Notes under the pieces: model-generated
What the model was told of the DNA's origin: nothing
The model's database searches: none
The model's input: the letters and a program-made list of their open reading frames with translations, nothing else
Position numbers and translations under genes: made by a program
Assembly (NCBI GenBank): GCA_030641485.1
Contig: DAOWHJ010000095.1
Location: forward strand, 1 to 17,330
Source: Pseudomonadota bacterium
Lineage (GTDB): Bacteria; Desulfobacterota; Anaeroferrophillalia; Anaeroferrophillales; Tharpellaceae
Length of the DNA stretch: 17,330 nt
Direction of reading: 5' to 3'
Shown here: in pieces, positions 1-7,619 of the stretch
Numbering within the stretch: the first letter of the stretch is position 1
How the letters are laid out: the number at the start of each line of letters is the position of its first letter

Positions 1-1
1 A

Positions 2-1375
2 AAATATTTTGATTCTGCCAAATTTTCTGCCTCTAAACTGGTCCACTCTCTGCGAGCCAAAGCGGTACTCTGCCCCGGTTTGAAAGTCTCATTCAAAGAC
101 CTAGTCAATGATAAAACCTACGAGTGGCACTTTATCGACGGCCTCTCTGACTACCTGAAACAGAACCTAGGTCATTACACACAACTTCCGAGCCCACCAT
201 TCACCCATAAATTCAGCGGTGAGCATGAAAGTGTCACCTGGGCCCTCACCTGGCTACCTGAGGGCGGTGAATTGATCAACGAGAGCTATGTCAACCTGAT
301 CCCAACCCCACAGGGCGGCACCCATGTTAACGGATTACGCAGTGGCCTACAGGCGGCATTTAAAGAGTTCTGCGATTTTCGCAATCTCCTGCCCCGTGGA
401 CTTAAACTCTCACCTGAAGATAGTTGGGAGGGTTTAGGTTATATAGTTTCATTAAAGATGCCCGAACCCCAGTTTTCCGGCCAGACGAAGGAACGCTTAA
501 CCTCACGCGAAAGCGCTTCATTTGTTTCTGGAGTGGCTAAGGACTCATTCAGTATCTGGCTTAACCAGAACCCAACCATAGGCGAAGAACTGGCCGCAAT
601 GGTTATTGGCAATGCCCAAAAACGCCAACGTGCCGCTAAAAAGGTTGAACGAAAAAAAATTACCAGTGGTCCGGCCCTGCCGGGCAAGCTAGCTGACTGC
701 GTCACCCAGGACCCAGCTTTGAGTGAACTGTTTCTGGTTGAGGGTGATTCGGCTGGAGGTTCGGCCAAGCAGGCCCGAGATCGCAATTTTCAAGCAGTAA
801 TGCCCTTAAGAGGAAAAATCCTCAACACTTGGGAGAGTGATGTTGAAAGTATCATGGCCTCGAAAGAGATTCACGACATCTCATCTGCAATCGGCGTCGA
901 TCCGGGTTCACTAAAACTTGATGATCTCCGCTACGGCAAGATCTGTGTTTTAGCCGACGCTGACTCCGACGGCCTCCACATCGCAACCTTGATTTGCGCC
1001 CTCTTCCTCCGCCACTTCAAACCCCTGGTTAGTGCCGGGCATCTCTATATCGCAATGCCACCACTCTACCGTATTGATCGAGGCAAAGATATATTCTACG
1101 CTCTTGATGAAGCGGAAAAAGATGGAATCCTCGATCGACTTAAGGGTGAGAAAAAAGCGGGCAAAATCAACCTGCAACGATTTAAGGGGCTCGGGGAAAT
1201 GAACCCACTTCAACTTCGCGAAACAACCATGGCCACCGAAACCCGACGCCTGGTTCGCCTCAACTTGGACAACGAAGAAGAAGACTTCAAAATTATGGAT
1301 ATGATGCTGGCGAAAAAACGAGCCGCCGACCGCCGCCAATGGCTTGAGGGCAAAGATAAACTGATGGCCAGGTAG
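2..1375 (+). CDS. parE: DNA topoisomerase IV subunit B (ParE), 5'-truncated by window edge
   Basis: This is the ATPase/Toprim subunit of topoisomerase IV, which with ParC decatenates daughter chromosomes. The reading frame is open from base 2, so the true start lies left of the window. A TTG at base 80 is internal, not a start. The visible 457 residues hold the end of the GHKL transducer region, the Toprim signature (EGDSAGGSAKQARD, around bases 739-780), the metal-binding DADSDGLHIATL motif (around 955-990) and the C-terminal tail with FKGLGEMNP. The QARD spelling, the DGLSDYL stretch and the parC gene immediately downstream favour ParE over GyrB. It ends at TAG 1373-1375. The gap to parC is unusually long and structured for a subunit pair. 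Identity is secure from family motifs; only the N-terminus is missing. Confidence 0.95.
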   Translation, partial: KYFDSAKFSASKLVHSLRAKAVLCPGLKVSFKDLVNDKTYEWHFIDGLSDYLKQNLGHYTQLPSPPFTHKFSGEHESVTWALTWLPEGGELINESYVNLIPTPQGGTHVNGLRSGLQAAFKEFCDFRNLLPRGLKLSPEDSWEGLGYIVSLKMPEPQFSGQTKERLTSRESASFVSGVAKDSFSIWLNQNPTIGEELAAMVIGNAQKRQRAAKKVERKKITSGPALPGKLADCVTQDPALSELFLVEGDSAGGSAKQARDRNFQAVMPLRGKILNTWESDVESIMASKEIHDISSAIGVDPGSLKLDDLRYGKICVLADADSDGLHIATLICALFLRHFKPLVSAGHLYIAMPPLYRIDRGKDIFYALDEAEKDGILDRLKGEKKAGKINLQRFKGLGEMNPLQLRETTMATETRRLVRLNLDNEEEDFKIMDMMLAKKRAADRRQWLEGKDKLMAR

Positions 1376-1596
1376 GATGGCCAGGCAGTACCTTCAACGT
1401 AACTCTTCAGGTACCATCTAAAACTGCCGGGATTGGGGTCATTGCTGGTACAAGGTGCGTCAGCACCCCAGCTTTGACCCCGTTTATGGGAGCGAAGCAA
1501 TGTTAGCCGCCATTTGTTGTGGCTTTATAGTGGGAACCTGAATAGTTACCCTTCAACAAACATTTCATACACAACAACAAATATACATAGGACCAC
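1376..1596 (+). other. parE-parC intergenic region with two tandem hairpins
   Basis: This 221-base gap has no credible ORF. Hairpin I (1384-1428) pairs GGCA+GTACCT (1384-1393) with AGGTAC (1409-1414) and TGCC (1425-1428), with an unpaired stretch on the 3' side. Hairpin II (1435-1481) is stronger: GGGGTCA (1435-1441) with TGACCCC (1475-1481), CTGG (1445-1448) with CCAG (1468-1471), and GGTGC (1454-1458) with GCACC (1463-1467), capped by a GTCA loop. There is no U-run after hairpin II, so it is not a classical intrinsic terminator. The rest (1482-1596) becomes A-rich and ends in an AGGA ribosome-binding site at 1589-1592. It could be a small REP-like palindromic insertion or a 5' regulatory RNA of parC; I cannot tell which. 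Confidence 0.6.
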
Positions 1597-3876
1597 ATGA
1601 ACCAAGACAACCAAAACCCAACTCCAGACGAAACTGAAAAACAGTTCCTCGGCCAGTTCACAGAGAAAGCCTATCTCGAGTATGCCATGTATGTCATCCT
1701 CGACCGAGCCCTGCCCTATATTGGTGATGGCCTTAAGCCGGTCCAGCGGCGGATCGTCTATGCCATGTCTGAATTGGGCCTTAAAGCTGGAGCAAAATAT
1801 AAAAAATCGGCGCGTACTGTTGGTGATGTACTAGGTAAGTTCCACCCTCACGGAGACTCCGCTTGCTACGAAGCGATGGTGGTCATGGCCCAGCCCTTCA
1901 CCTATCGCTACCCTTTGATAGATGGTCAGGGTAACTGGGGTGCTCCAGATGACCCGAAATCTTTTGCGGCCATGCGTTACACGGAATCACGACTTTCACC
2001 CTATGCCGAACTCCTTTTAAGCGAACTCGGAAGTGGTACGGTTGAATGGGACGATAATTTTGATGGCAGCTTGAAAGAACCAAAACTGCTACCGGCCCGA
2101 TTACCCAATATCCTTCTCAATGGCAGTACCGGAATTGCCGTCGGTATGGCAACCGACATCCCACCGCACAATCTCAGAGAAGTTGCGGCGGCCTGTATCC
2201 ATCTCCTTGACTACCCGCAGGCAACCACCAAAGAACTTTTCAAGTTCATCAAGGGACCCGATTTCCCCTCACAAACAGAAATAATAACCCCGCATGAAGA
2301 AATTGTCCGAATCTACGAAAAAGGCAACGGCTCCATCAAAATGCGGGCCGTATATCATAAAGAGGATGGTGACATAGTCGTCACAGCCCTGCCGCACCAA
2401 GCCTCTGGGGCCCGCATTATGGAACAGATTGCGGGCCAGATGCGGGCCAAGAAACTCCCCTTGGTGGCAGATTTACGAGACGAATCGGATAATGAAGAAC
2501 CGATTCGTCTGGTCATCATCCCTCGCTCAAATCGGGTTGATACTGAACAGTTAATAGCCCATCTTTTTGCAACAACCGATCTTGAAAAAAACTACCGAGT
2601 CAATTTAAATCTAATCGGCTTAAACGGTCGCCCCCGGGTCATGAACCTAGCTGAGATCATTAGTGAGTGGCTGACGTTCCGAACCGATGTCGTGCGCCGC
2701 AGACTCAACTATCGTCTCGACAAGGTTCTTGCCCGACTCCATATTCTGGAGGGCCTGCTCATCGCCTTTTTAAACCTGGATGAAATCATCGAAATCATCC
2801 GTAGCAACGACCGGCCAAAACCGATTCTTATTAAGCGTTTTGCTTTAAGTGATATACAGGCTGAAGCAATCCTTGAACTAAAATTACGCCACTTGGCAAA
2901 ACTTGAAGAGGTGAAAATCAAAGGGGAAGAGGATGAACTGGAAACCGAGCGCCAAGCCCTTAAGGAGATCCTAGACTCCAAACAGAAACTGAAAAGCCTG
3001 ATCCGCAAGGAGATCAAAGCTGATGCTAAACGCTACGGTGACAAGCGCCGTTCACCAACTGTCATACGTACAGAAGCCCAAGCCTTAACCACAATTGATC
3101 TTCTGCCGACCGAGGCAATTACGGTAATTCTCTCTGACAAAGGCTGGATCAAGGCGGCCAAAGGACATGACATAGACCCAAAGAAGGTTAACTATCGCGC
3201 TGGAGACAGTTTTAAAAGGGCAATTCCAGGACGCAGTAATCAACCGGTAATCTTCCTGGCCACTAATGGTCGTTGCTACACCCTTCCATCTCACAACCTG
3301 CCCTCAGCCCGCAGCTACGGGGAGCCCTTAAGCGGCCGTTTACAGCTTGAGAATGACACCCAAATAGAACATCTGCTCATGGGAGAAGATGATGAGCTCT
3401 ACCTCCTTGCCTCAAGCACAGGCTACGGTTTCATCACCAAGCTTGCAGATTTAACCAGTAAAAACCGCAACGGTAAAGCCGTGCTTTCACTCCCTGCTGG
3501 AGCCATGCCACTGCCACCGTTACGGGTTAAAGACCTGCAGCAAGAAAGTTTGGTCGCCTTAAGTAACATTGGCCGGATGCTGATTTTCCCTCTGTCACAA
3601 TTACCGCTCTTACCCCGAGGCAAAGGCAACAAAATAATCAACTTAAACTTAAAAGGCAGTGAACTTGAACAGGAACATTTGAAGTCACTCGTAATTCTGC
3701 CCGCTGAAGCGACCTTAAAAATCTACGCCGGACGCCGCCACCTGACCCTGAAAAAAGAGAACCTGAAAAGCTATCTAGGCAATCGGGGTCGTCGGGGCTT
3801 AATGCTTCCACATGGCCTGCAACGAGCAGAACAACTTGAGGTTACCCTCATAAAAAATAACGAGATGGCTAAGTAA
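1597..3876 (+). CDS. parC: DNA topoisomerase IV subunit A (ParC)
   Basis: This is the DNA-cleaving subunit of topoisomerase IV. The 759 residues match the usual ParC length (E. coli about 750). The winged-helix/tower portion fills the first ~490 residues and the GyrA-type beta-pinwheel the rest. The catalytic tyrosine is Y128 in AAMRYTESRL. The quinolone-resistance region reads HPHGDSACYEAM at residues 83-94, with Ser88 and Glu92 in the positions equivalent to E. coli ParC S80 and E84, so it has the wild-type, drug-sensitive form. The C-terminal domain lacks a clear GyrA box, as expected for ParC. The ATG at 1597 is supported by AGGA five bases upstream. The next gene begins 16 bases after the TAA, suggesting co-transcription with the selenoprotein gene and rqcH. 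Confidence 0.96.
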   Translation: MNQDNQNPTPDETEKQFLGQFTEKAYLEYAMYVILDRALPYIGDGLKPVQRRIVYAMSELGLKAGAKYKKSARTVGDVLGKFHPHGDSACYEAMVVMAQPFTYRYPLIDGQGNWGAPDDPKSFAAMRYTESRLSPYAELLLSELGSGTVEWDDNFDGSLKEPKLLPARLPNILLNGSTGIAVGMATDIPPHNLREVAAACIHLLDYPQATTKELFKFIKGPDFPSQTEIITPHEEIVRIYEKGNGSIKMRAVYHKEDGDIVVTALPHQASGARIMEQIAGQMRAKKLPLVADLRDESDNEEPIRLVIIPRSNRVDTEQLIAHLFATTDLEKNYRVNLNLIGLNGRPRVMNLAEIISEWLTFRTDVVRRRLNYRLDKVLARLHILEGLLIAFLNLDEIIEIIRSNDRPKPILIKRFALSDIQAEAILELKLRHLAKLEEVKIKGEEDELETERQALKEILDSKQKLKSLIRKEIKADAKRYGDKRRSPTVIRTEAQALTTIDLLPTEAITVILSDKGWIKAAKGHDIDPKKVNYRAGDSFKRAIPGRSNQPVIFLATNGRCYTLPSHNLPSARSYGEPLSGRLQLENDTQIEHLLMGEDDELYLLASSTGYGFITKLADLTSKNRNGKAVLSLPAGAMPLPPLRVKDLQQESLVALSNIGRMLIFPLSQLPLLPRGKGNKIINLNLKGSELEQEHLKSLVILPAEATLKIYAGRRHLTLKKENLKSYLGNRGRRGLMLPHGLQRAEQLEVTLIKNNEMAK

Positions 3877-3892
3877 AAAGGAGTTAATTAAG

Positions 3893-4231
3893 ATGACAAT
3901 TGATTGGGCTTATCTGCGCAAGGGCTGAACTTCATGTAAAAAAGCCCAGGAGTTCCTGGATGAACACAAACAAAAAATCGTCGACGTAACTGATGCCCGC
4001 AAAAAGCGGATTGACGACGAAAAAGCCTGGCAAATTCTAGCCAAGGCTAAATCGATAACCATTGCAAAAGGAAAAAAACAGCTAAGTTTCAACCCTGAAC
4101 CTGAAAATAGAATAGAGATCCTAAAAGCGGCAATGGGACCCAGCGGGAATCTGCGGGCTCCAACCTTAAAAATCGGCGATCAGCTCCTGGTGGGATTCAA
4201 TCTGGAGCTTTTTCAAGCCACATTTTCTTAG
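3893..4231 (+). CDS. ArsC-family selenoprotein (UGA-encoded Sec at residue 12)
   Basis: This short gene of 112 residues contains one in-frame TGA (3926-3928) read as selenocysteine. The frame starts at ATG 3893, has an AAAGGAG ribosome-binding site at 3877-3883, and ends at TAG 4229-4231. The predicted active site is Sec12-Thr-Ser-Cys15, followed by KKAQEFL, the redox motif and helix of the ArsC/Spx branch of the thioredoxin fold. Downstream are AKGKKQLSF and GPSGNLRAPTLKIGDQLLVGFN, with the likely cis-proline at P90. This tail matches what I remember of proteins named 'ArsC family (seleno)protein'. A SECIS-like hairpin follows the UGA. The likely role is a thiol/selenol oxidoreductase; arsenate reduction is not shown and the substrate is unknown. 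Reading TGA as a stop would leave an 11-residue peptide, and the frame stays open and family-like for 100 codons after it, so nonsense decay is unlikely. The gene lies between parC and rqcH. Confidence 0.88.
3926..3964 (+). promoter_or_regulatory. Bacterial SECIS element downstream of the Sec UGA codon
   Basis: Immediately after the TGA (3926-3928) the RNA can fold into a two-part hairpin. The upper stem is CCAGG (3946-3950) with CCTGG (3955-3959), closing an AGTT loop with G at its second position. The lower stem is TTCAT (3931-3935) with ATGAA (3960-3964). Ten unpaired bases (3936-3945) lie on the 5' side only. There are 22 bases between the UGA and the apical loop. In known bacterial SECIS elements a G in the first two loop positions and a UGA-to-loop distance of roughly 16-37 bases are typical for SelB binding, and both fit. 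The fold was drawn by eye without an energy calculation. Confidence 0.8.
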
Positions 4232-4251
4232 AGACTGTCCTAGCGAAATTC

Positions 4252-5784
4252 ATGGATAATGTTAGTTTAGAGATCATGGTCGCAGCGTTGGCAAAACAGC
4301 TGCCGGGGACCTTTATCACCAAGGTGCATCAGATGACCCCTTACCACTTACTCTTACGCCTGCGTGGTGGTGGACAAAGTGGCGAGAAACGCCTGTTGAT
4401 CTCTATCGCCCCACAAGAGCCCGGCCTTCATTTAACCTCTCGTCGCTACCTCAACCCGCCCCGACCATTGCGCTTCTGTGCCTACCTGCGCCACCATTTT
4501 CAGGGCGCTAAGATAAGAACGGTTGAAAAATTTGACCATGATCGAATAGTCATAATCAGGGCGGCCCGGCGTGATGAAGAGGAGCACCAACTTATAATTG
4601 AACTTATCGGCAAACGCGGAAATGCGATTTTAAGCCGAGGCGATGACAAGCTGATTGGGGCCCTAATGCAGGAAAAAACCGGGGCAAAACGCCTGCAACC
4701 TGGTTTAGCTTACCAACCGCCGGAGACGGACAAGTACACCGATGACCCGAGCCACTCATCCATTTTACTAGAAAAAATCAGCCGGGATGATTTTCGATCA
4801 AAACCATCAGAAGAGCTCCAGGCAGACTATGACAATTGGTTTTTCCCGCACTACCAAGCTCACTACGGGAACCTCGAAAGTCGACGTTTAAGCAGATCTT
4901 TAAAACAACACCAACGCCGCTTAAAAAAAAGAGTTAAAAAGCTTCTGGCTGAACAAAAAGAGAAAGTTGAACATCTTAATGACAGCCGCTATGGTGATCT
5001 TTTAAAAGGGGAGATCCACAATCTTAAAAGAGGGTCCAAAAAAGTGGTTGTCACCGACTACTACTCAACCACTTTAGAGAAAGTTGAGATCTCCTTAAAC
5101 CCGGCTCTAAGTCCCTTGGCAAACTTGGAAAAATTTTACAAGAACGCTAAAAAGGCCAAACGCGGTATCAAATTGATAGCAGAGCGTCTTATGGCAACCG
5201 AACAAGAGGAAAACTACTCAAAGGAGCTCCTTTTTCAACTCGAACAGTTAAGTGAAGATCCAGATCGCGTAATCTCAGATGAGGAGCAAGAGCTCTTGGA
5301 GCTTGCGGCAAAACTGACCGAGAAAAAACGTCACCGGCAACCAAATCCAACTTTAGTCGGCAAACAAAAAACGGGCCACAAACCGAACCAGAAACCTAAA
5401 TCAAAGAGCGACAACCATAATAAACATCGTGGAGTTGAGCGGGCACCAGGGGTTAGCGGCGGAATCATCTATCTTGGTCGCAATGTCATCGGCAACGAAA
5501 ACATCTACCGTCATTTAAGTGCCCCTGACGACCTTTGGTTTCATGCCCACAATCAGCCGGGAGCCCATGTGCTCTTAAAAACCGCCCCCGGGGCTAAAGA
5601 TTGTGCAAAAGAGCAACTTCAGGCTGCAACCATGGCTGCAGCCCACTCAAAAGCGCAACCTGAAAAGTTTGCAGAAGTGACAATGATTCGGGTAAAATAT
5701 CTGCGCAAACCCAAAGGTGGACGCTTAGGTCAACTCCTGTTAAGTGGACCGATTCAAATTTTACGAGTAAAAAACTATGACTGA
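4252..5784 (+). CDS. rqcH: RqcH / NFACT-family ribosome quality control protein (Rqc2 homologue)
   Basis: RqcH binds obstructed 50S subunits carrying peptidyl-tRNA and, in Bacillus, recruits tRNA-Ala to add C-terminal alanine tails that mark the stalled chain for degradation. The 510-residue protein has an NFACT-N domain (about 1-130, with NPPRPLRFCAYLRHHFQGAKI-like text and ELIGKRGNAIL), a helix-hairpin-helix and charged coiled-coil middle (about 200-350), a lysine-rich linker (345-395), and the NFACT-R domain (about 400-500, with GIIYLGRNVIGNENIYRHL and DDLWFHAHNQPGAHVLL). The Asp97-Arg98 pair essential for tailing in B. subtilis RqcH is present at the same residue numbers. It is shorter than the Bacillus protein (about 570). 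ATG 4252 has only a weak ribosome-binding site. The gene ends inside the start of the next one (ATGACTGA overlap), implying translational coupling. Confidence 0.9.
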   Translation: MDNVSLEIMVAALAKQLPGTFITKVHQMTPYHLLLRLRGGGQSGEKRLLISIAPQEPGLHLTSRRYLNPPRPLRFCAYLRHHFQGAKIRTVEKFDHDRIVIIRAARRDEEEHQLIIELIGKRGNAILSRGDDKLIGALMQEKTGAKRLQPGLAYQPPETDKYTDDPSHSSILLEKISRDDFRSKPSEELQADYDNWFFPHYQAHYGNLESRRLSRSLKQHQRRLKKRVKKLLAEQKEKVEHLNDSRYGDLLKGEIHNLKRGSKKVVVTDYYSTTLEKVEISLNPALSPLANLEKFYKNAKKAKRGIKLIAERLMATEQEENYSKELLFQLEQLSEDPDRVISDEEQELLELAAKLTEKKRHRQPNPTLVGKQKTGHKPNQKPKSKSDNHNKHRGVERAPGVSGGIIYLGRNVIGNENIYRHLSAPDDLWFHAHNQPGAHVLLKTAPGAKDCAKEQLQAATMAAAHSKAQPEKFAEVTMIRVKYLRKPKGGRLGQLLLSGPIQILRVKNYD

Positions 5785-7174
5785 ACCGACAAACCCACTA
5801 CGTACACAAATAGTCACAAGACTACTGGCTTTAGGCTTTTCTAAAGAACAGATAGTTGAGACCAAAGCCGCGCGCAGCTGTTATGGCTACGATGCAACCA
5901 GACAGAATATTGAACCCCTGTTGGCCCTACTGCCTGAAAATGAACTTCAGGTTAAAACTATTCTTAAACTCGCAACTGAGAAAGGACTGAAGATCTTTCC
6001 CCGTGGGGCTGGAAGTGGGATGTCAGGCGGCTCTATCCCCAGCCATGACGGCATAATTGTATCATTGACCAAGATGAAACGAATCCTGGAAATAGACGAG
6101 GAGAACATGATTGCCACGGTTGAACCTGGGGTTATAACCGGAGAACTCCAGGAGGTCGTCAGCCGCCTAGGTCTATTCTACCCCCCAGACCCGGCAAGCC
6201 TCGCATTTTCAACTATTGGCGGTAATGTTACGGAGAATGCCGGGGGGCCACGTGCAGTCAAATACGGCGTTACTGGAAACTTTGTTATGGGCCTTGAGGC
6301 ATATCTTGTCAACGGTGAGAAGATAAAATGCGGGAACAAGTGTATAAAGTCGGTCTCCGGTTACGATCTAACATCTCTCTTGGTTGGTTCTGAGGGAACC
6401 TTGGCAATCATCACCAAAATTCTTTTAAAACTACTGCCTGCCCCGGAAGCTGTCAAAACATCACTTTTGGCATTCAAGTCAATGACCGGAGCGGCACATG
6501 CCGTCAATGCAATGCTTAAACATCAGATCAACCCCTCAACGATTGAATTCTTGGATCACCACTCAATCAATGCGGTCCGGTCAGCTTTACCTTTTACCCT
6601 GCCGGATGAAACTGATACCGTACTCTTGGTTGAAATTGACGGCCCCAAGGCTTTAGTCGAGAGCCAGAGCCTCAAACTAAATGAACTTTTCAAAGACGAA
6701 GCTCTACTCTTAATTGCCGCTCGAGATGAGAATGAAAGAGAACAACTATGGCTTGCCCGCCGCAAACTTTCACCCGCAATCGCCAACATTGCTCCCCACA
6801 AAATAAATGAAGATATTGCCGTACCCTTAGGCGCCATACCTGAGGTGATTTCACGATTGGAAAGTCTTTCTCAAGAAATCAACCTCCCAATAGTCTGTTT
6901 CGGGCACGCTGGTGATGGTAATATCCATGTCAATGTTATGCTTGACAAAAATGACCCTGACCAGGCTGAACGAGGCCAAAAGGCAATCAACAAAATTTTT
7001 TCCATAACCCTTGAATTAGGCGGAACCCTTTCGGGCGAACACGGCATTGGCAACACCAAGTCAGCCTACTTCGACAAAGAGTGGGGTCCCGTGACCATCG
7101 CGACAATGCAAGCCATAAAAAAGGCATTCGACCCTGACAATCGACTCAATCCCGGGAAAATTTTCCCGACTTAA
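5777..7174 (+). CDS. glcD: FAD-linked 2-hydroxyacid dehydrogenase, GlcD-like (glycolate/D-lactate oxidase FAD subunit)
   Basis: This flavoprotein oxidises a 2-hydroxyacid such as glycolate or D-lactate and passes electrons to the iron-sulfur partner encoded downstream. The 465 residues comprise a PCMH-type FAD-binding domain (about 50-225, with PRGAGSGMSGG at 75-85, PPDPAS around 136-141, STIGGNVTENAGG at 145-157 and SVSGYDLTSLLVGSEG at 192-207) and an FAD-oxidase C domain carrying CFGHAGDGNIHVN (H377 and H384), GEHGIG (420-425) and the terminal NPGKIFP. Length is normal for GlcD. It overlaps rqcH by 8 bases. The substrate cannot be decided from sequence; in sulfate reducers such GlcD/GlcF pairs are often D-lactate dehydrogenases. 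A response regulator gene separates it from glcF, which is unusual. Confidence 0.9.
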   Translation: MTEPTNPLRTQIVTRLLALGFSKEQIVETKAARSCYGYDATRQNIEPLLALLPENELQVKTILKLATEKGLKIFPRGAGSGMSGGSIPSHDGIIVSLTKMKRILEIDEENMIATVEPGVITGELQEVVSRLGLFYPPDPASLAFSTIGGNVTENAGGPRAVKYGVTGNFVMGLEAYLVNGEKIKCGNKCIKSVSGYDLTSLLVGSEGTLAIITKILLKLLPAPEAVKTSLLAFKSMTGAAHAVNAMLKHQINPSTIEFLDHHSINAVRSALPFTLPDETDTVLLVEIDGPKALVESQSLKLNELFKDEALLLIAARDENEREQLWLARRKLSPAIANIAPHKINEDIAVPLGAIPEVISRLESLSQEINLPIVCFGHAGDGNIHVNVMLDKNDPDQAERGQKAINKIFSITLELGGTLSGEHGIGNTKSAYFDKEWGPVTIATMQAIKKAFDPDNRLNPGKIFPT

Positions 7175-7223
7175 CTATTAGGAACTATTTGCGGGTAACA
7201 CTCGTATTAAAGGCATTTTACCG

Positions 7224-7607
7224 ATGAGCGACTATACAGAAAAAAGTGTACTTGTTGTTGATGACAATAAAGTGGTGCGTACAATAGTCGGCAAATATCT
7301 TGCTGACATGAAATTTAAGGAAATTTCATTTGCGACTAATGCCACAGAGGCACTGACCTTGCTCAAGCAGAACCATGTAGACCTGCTCCTTACCGACATT
7401 CACATGCCGATGGTCAACGGTCTGACCCTACTTAAAACTATCCGCAACACCGCCAAATTCAAAGAGCTACCAGTACTCATTATTTCCTCTGAAAACGGAC
7501 TTGATTACATTAAAACGGCGATGAGCCGAAAGGTCAGTGGCTATCTGGTGAAACCGATTCAGGCAACTGATCTCAAGAGTAAAATCGATACAATTTTCAA
7601 CAAATAA
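7224..7607 (+). CDS. Single-domain (CheY-like) response regulator
   Basis: This is a stand-alone receiver domain of 127 residues with no output domain. The acidic pair is D13-D14 (VVDDNK), the phospho-acceptor is D58 (LLTDIHMP), the switch residue is S88 in IISSE, and the conserved lysine is K110 (LVKP). All residues needed for phosphorylation are therefore present. Its function must come through protein contacts, for example relay to another HPt or control of a partner enzyme. It lies 49 bases after glcD and 12 bases before glcF. A hybrid histidine kinase with an HPt domain is encoded just downstream, which makes a local phosphorelay plausible, but pairing is inference. An AAAGG-like site about 10 bases upstream is a weak ribosome-binding site. 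It is not recognisably CheY of chemotaxis, since no che genes are nearby. Confidence 0.92.
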   Translation: MSDYTEKSVLVVDDNKVVRTIVGKYLADMKFKEISFATNATEALTLLKQNHVDLLLTDIHMPMVNGLTLLKTIRNTAKFKELPVLIISSENGLDYIKTAMSRKVSGYLVKPIQATDLKSKIDTIFNK

Positions 7608-7619
7608 CCACATCAAATT

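Noticed and set aside
80..82. TTG at 80 as the start of parE
   Set aside because: The frame stays open to base 2 with ParE-like sequence (YFDSAKFSASKLVHSLRAKA), so the gene is cut by the window edge.
1482..1560. Integron attC-like site suggested by GTTAGCC at 1502-1508
   Set aside because: No paired RYYYAAC core or the expected inner arms could be found.
3926..3928. TGA as a nonsense mutation making a pseudogene
   Set aside because: It lies precisely at the redox Cys/Sec position, is followed by a SECIS-like hairpin, and there is no other damage in the frame.
3910..4092. 60-residue minus-strand ORF in the selenoprotein locus
   Set aside because: It is antisense to the Sec-containing frame, has no recognisable motif, and the plus frame has a ribosome-binding site and family similarity.
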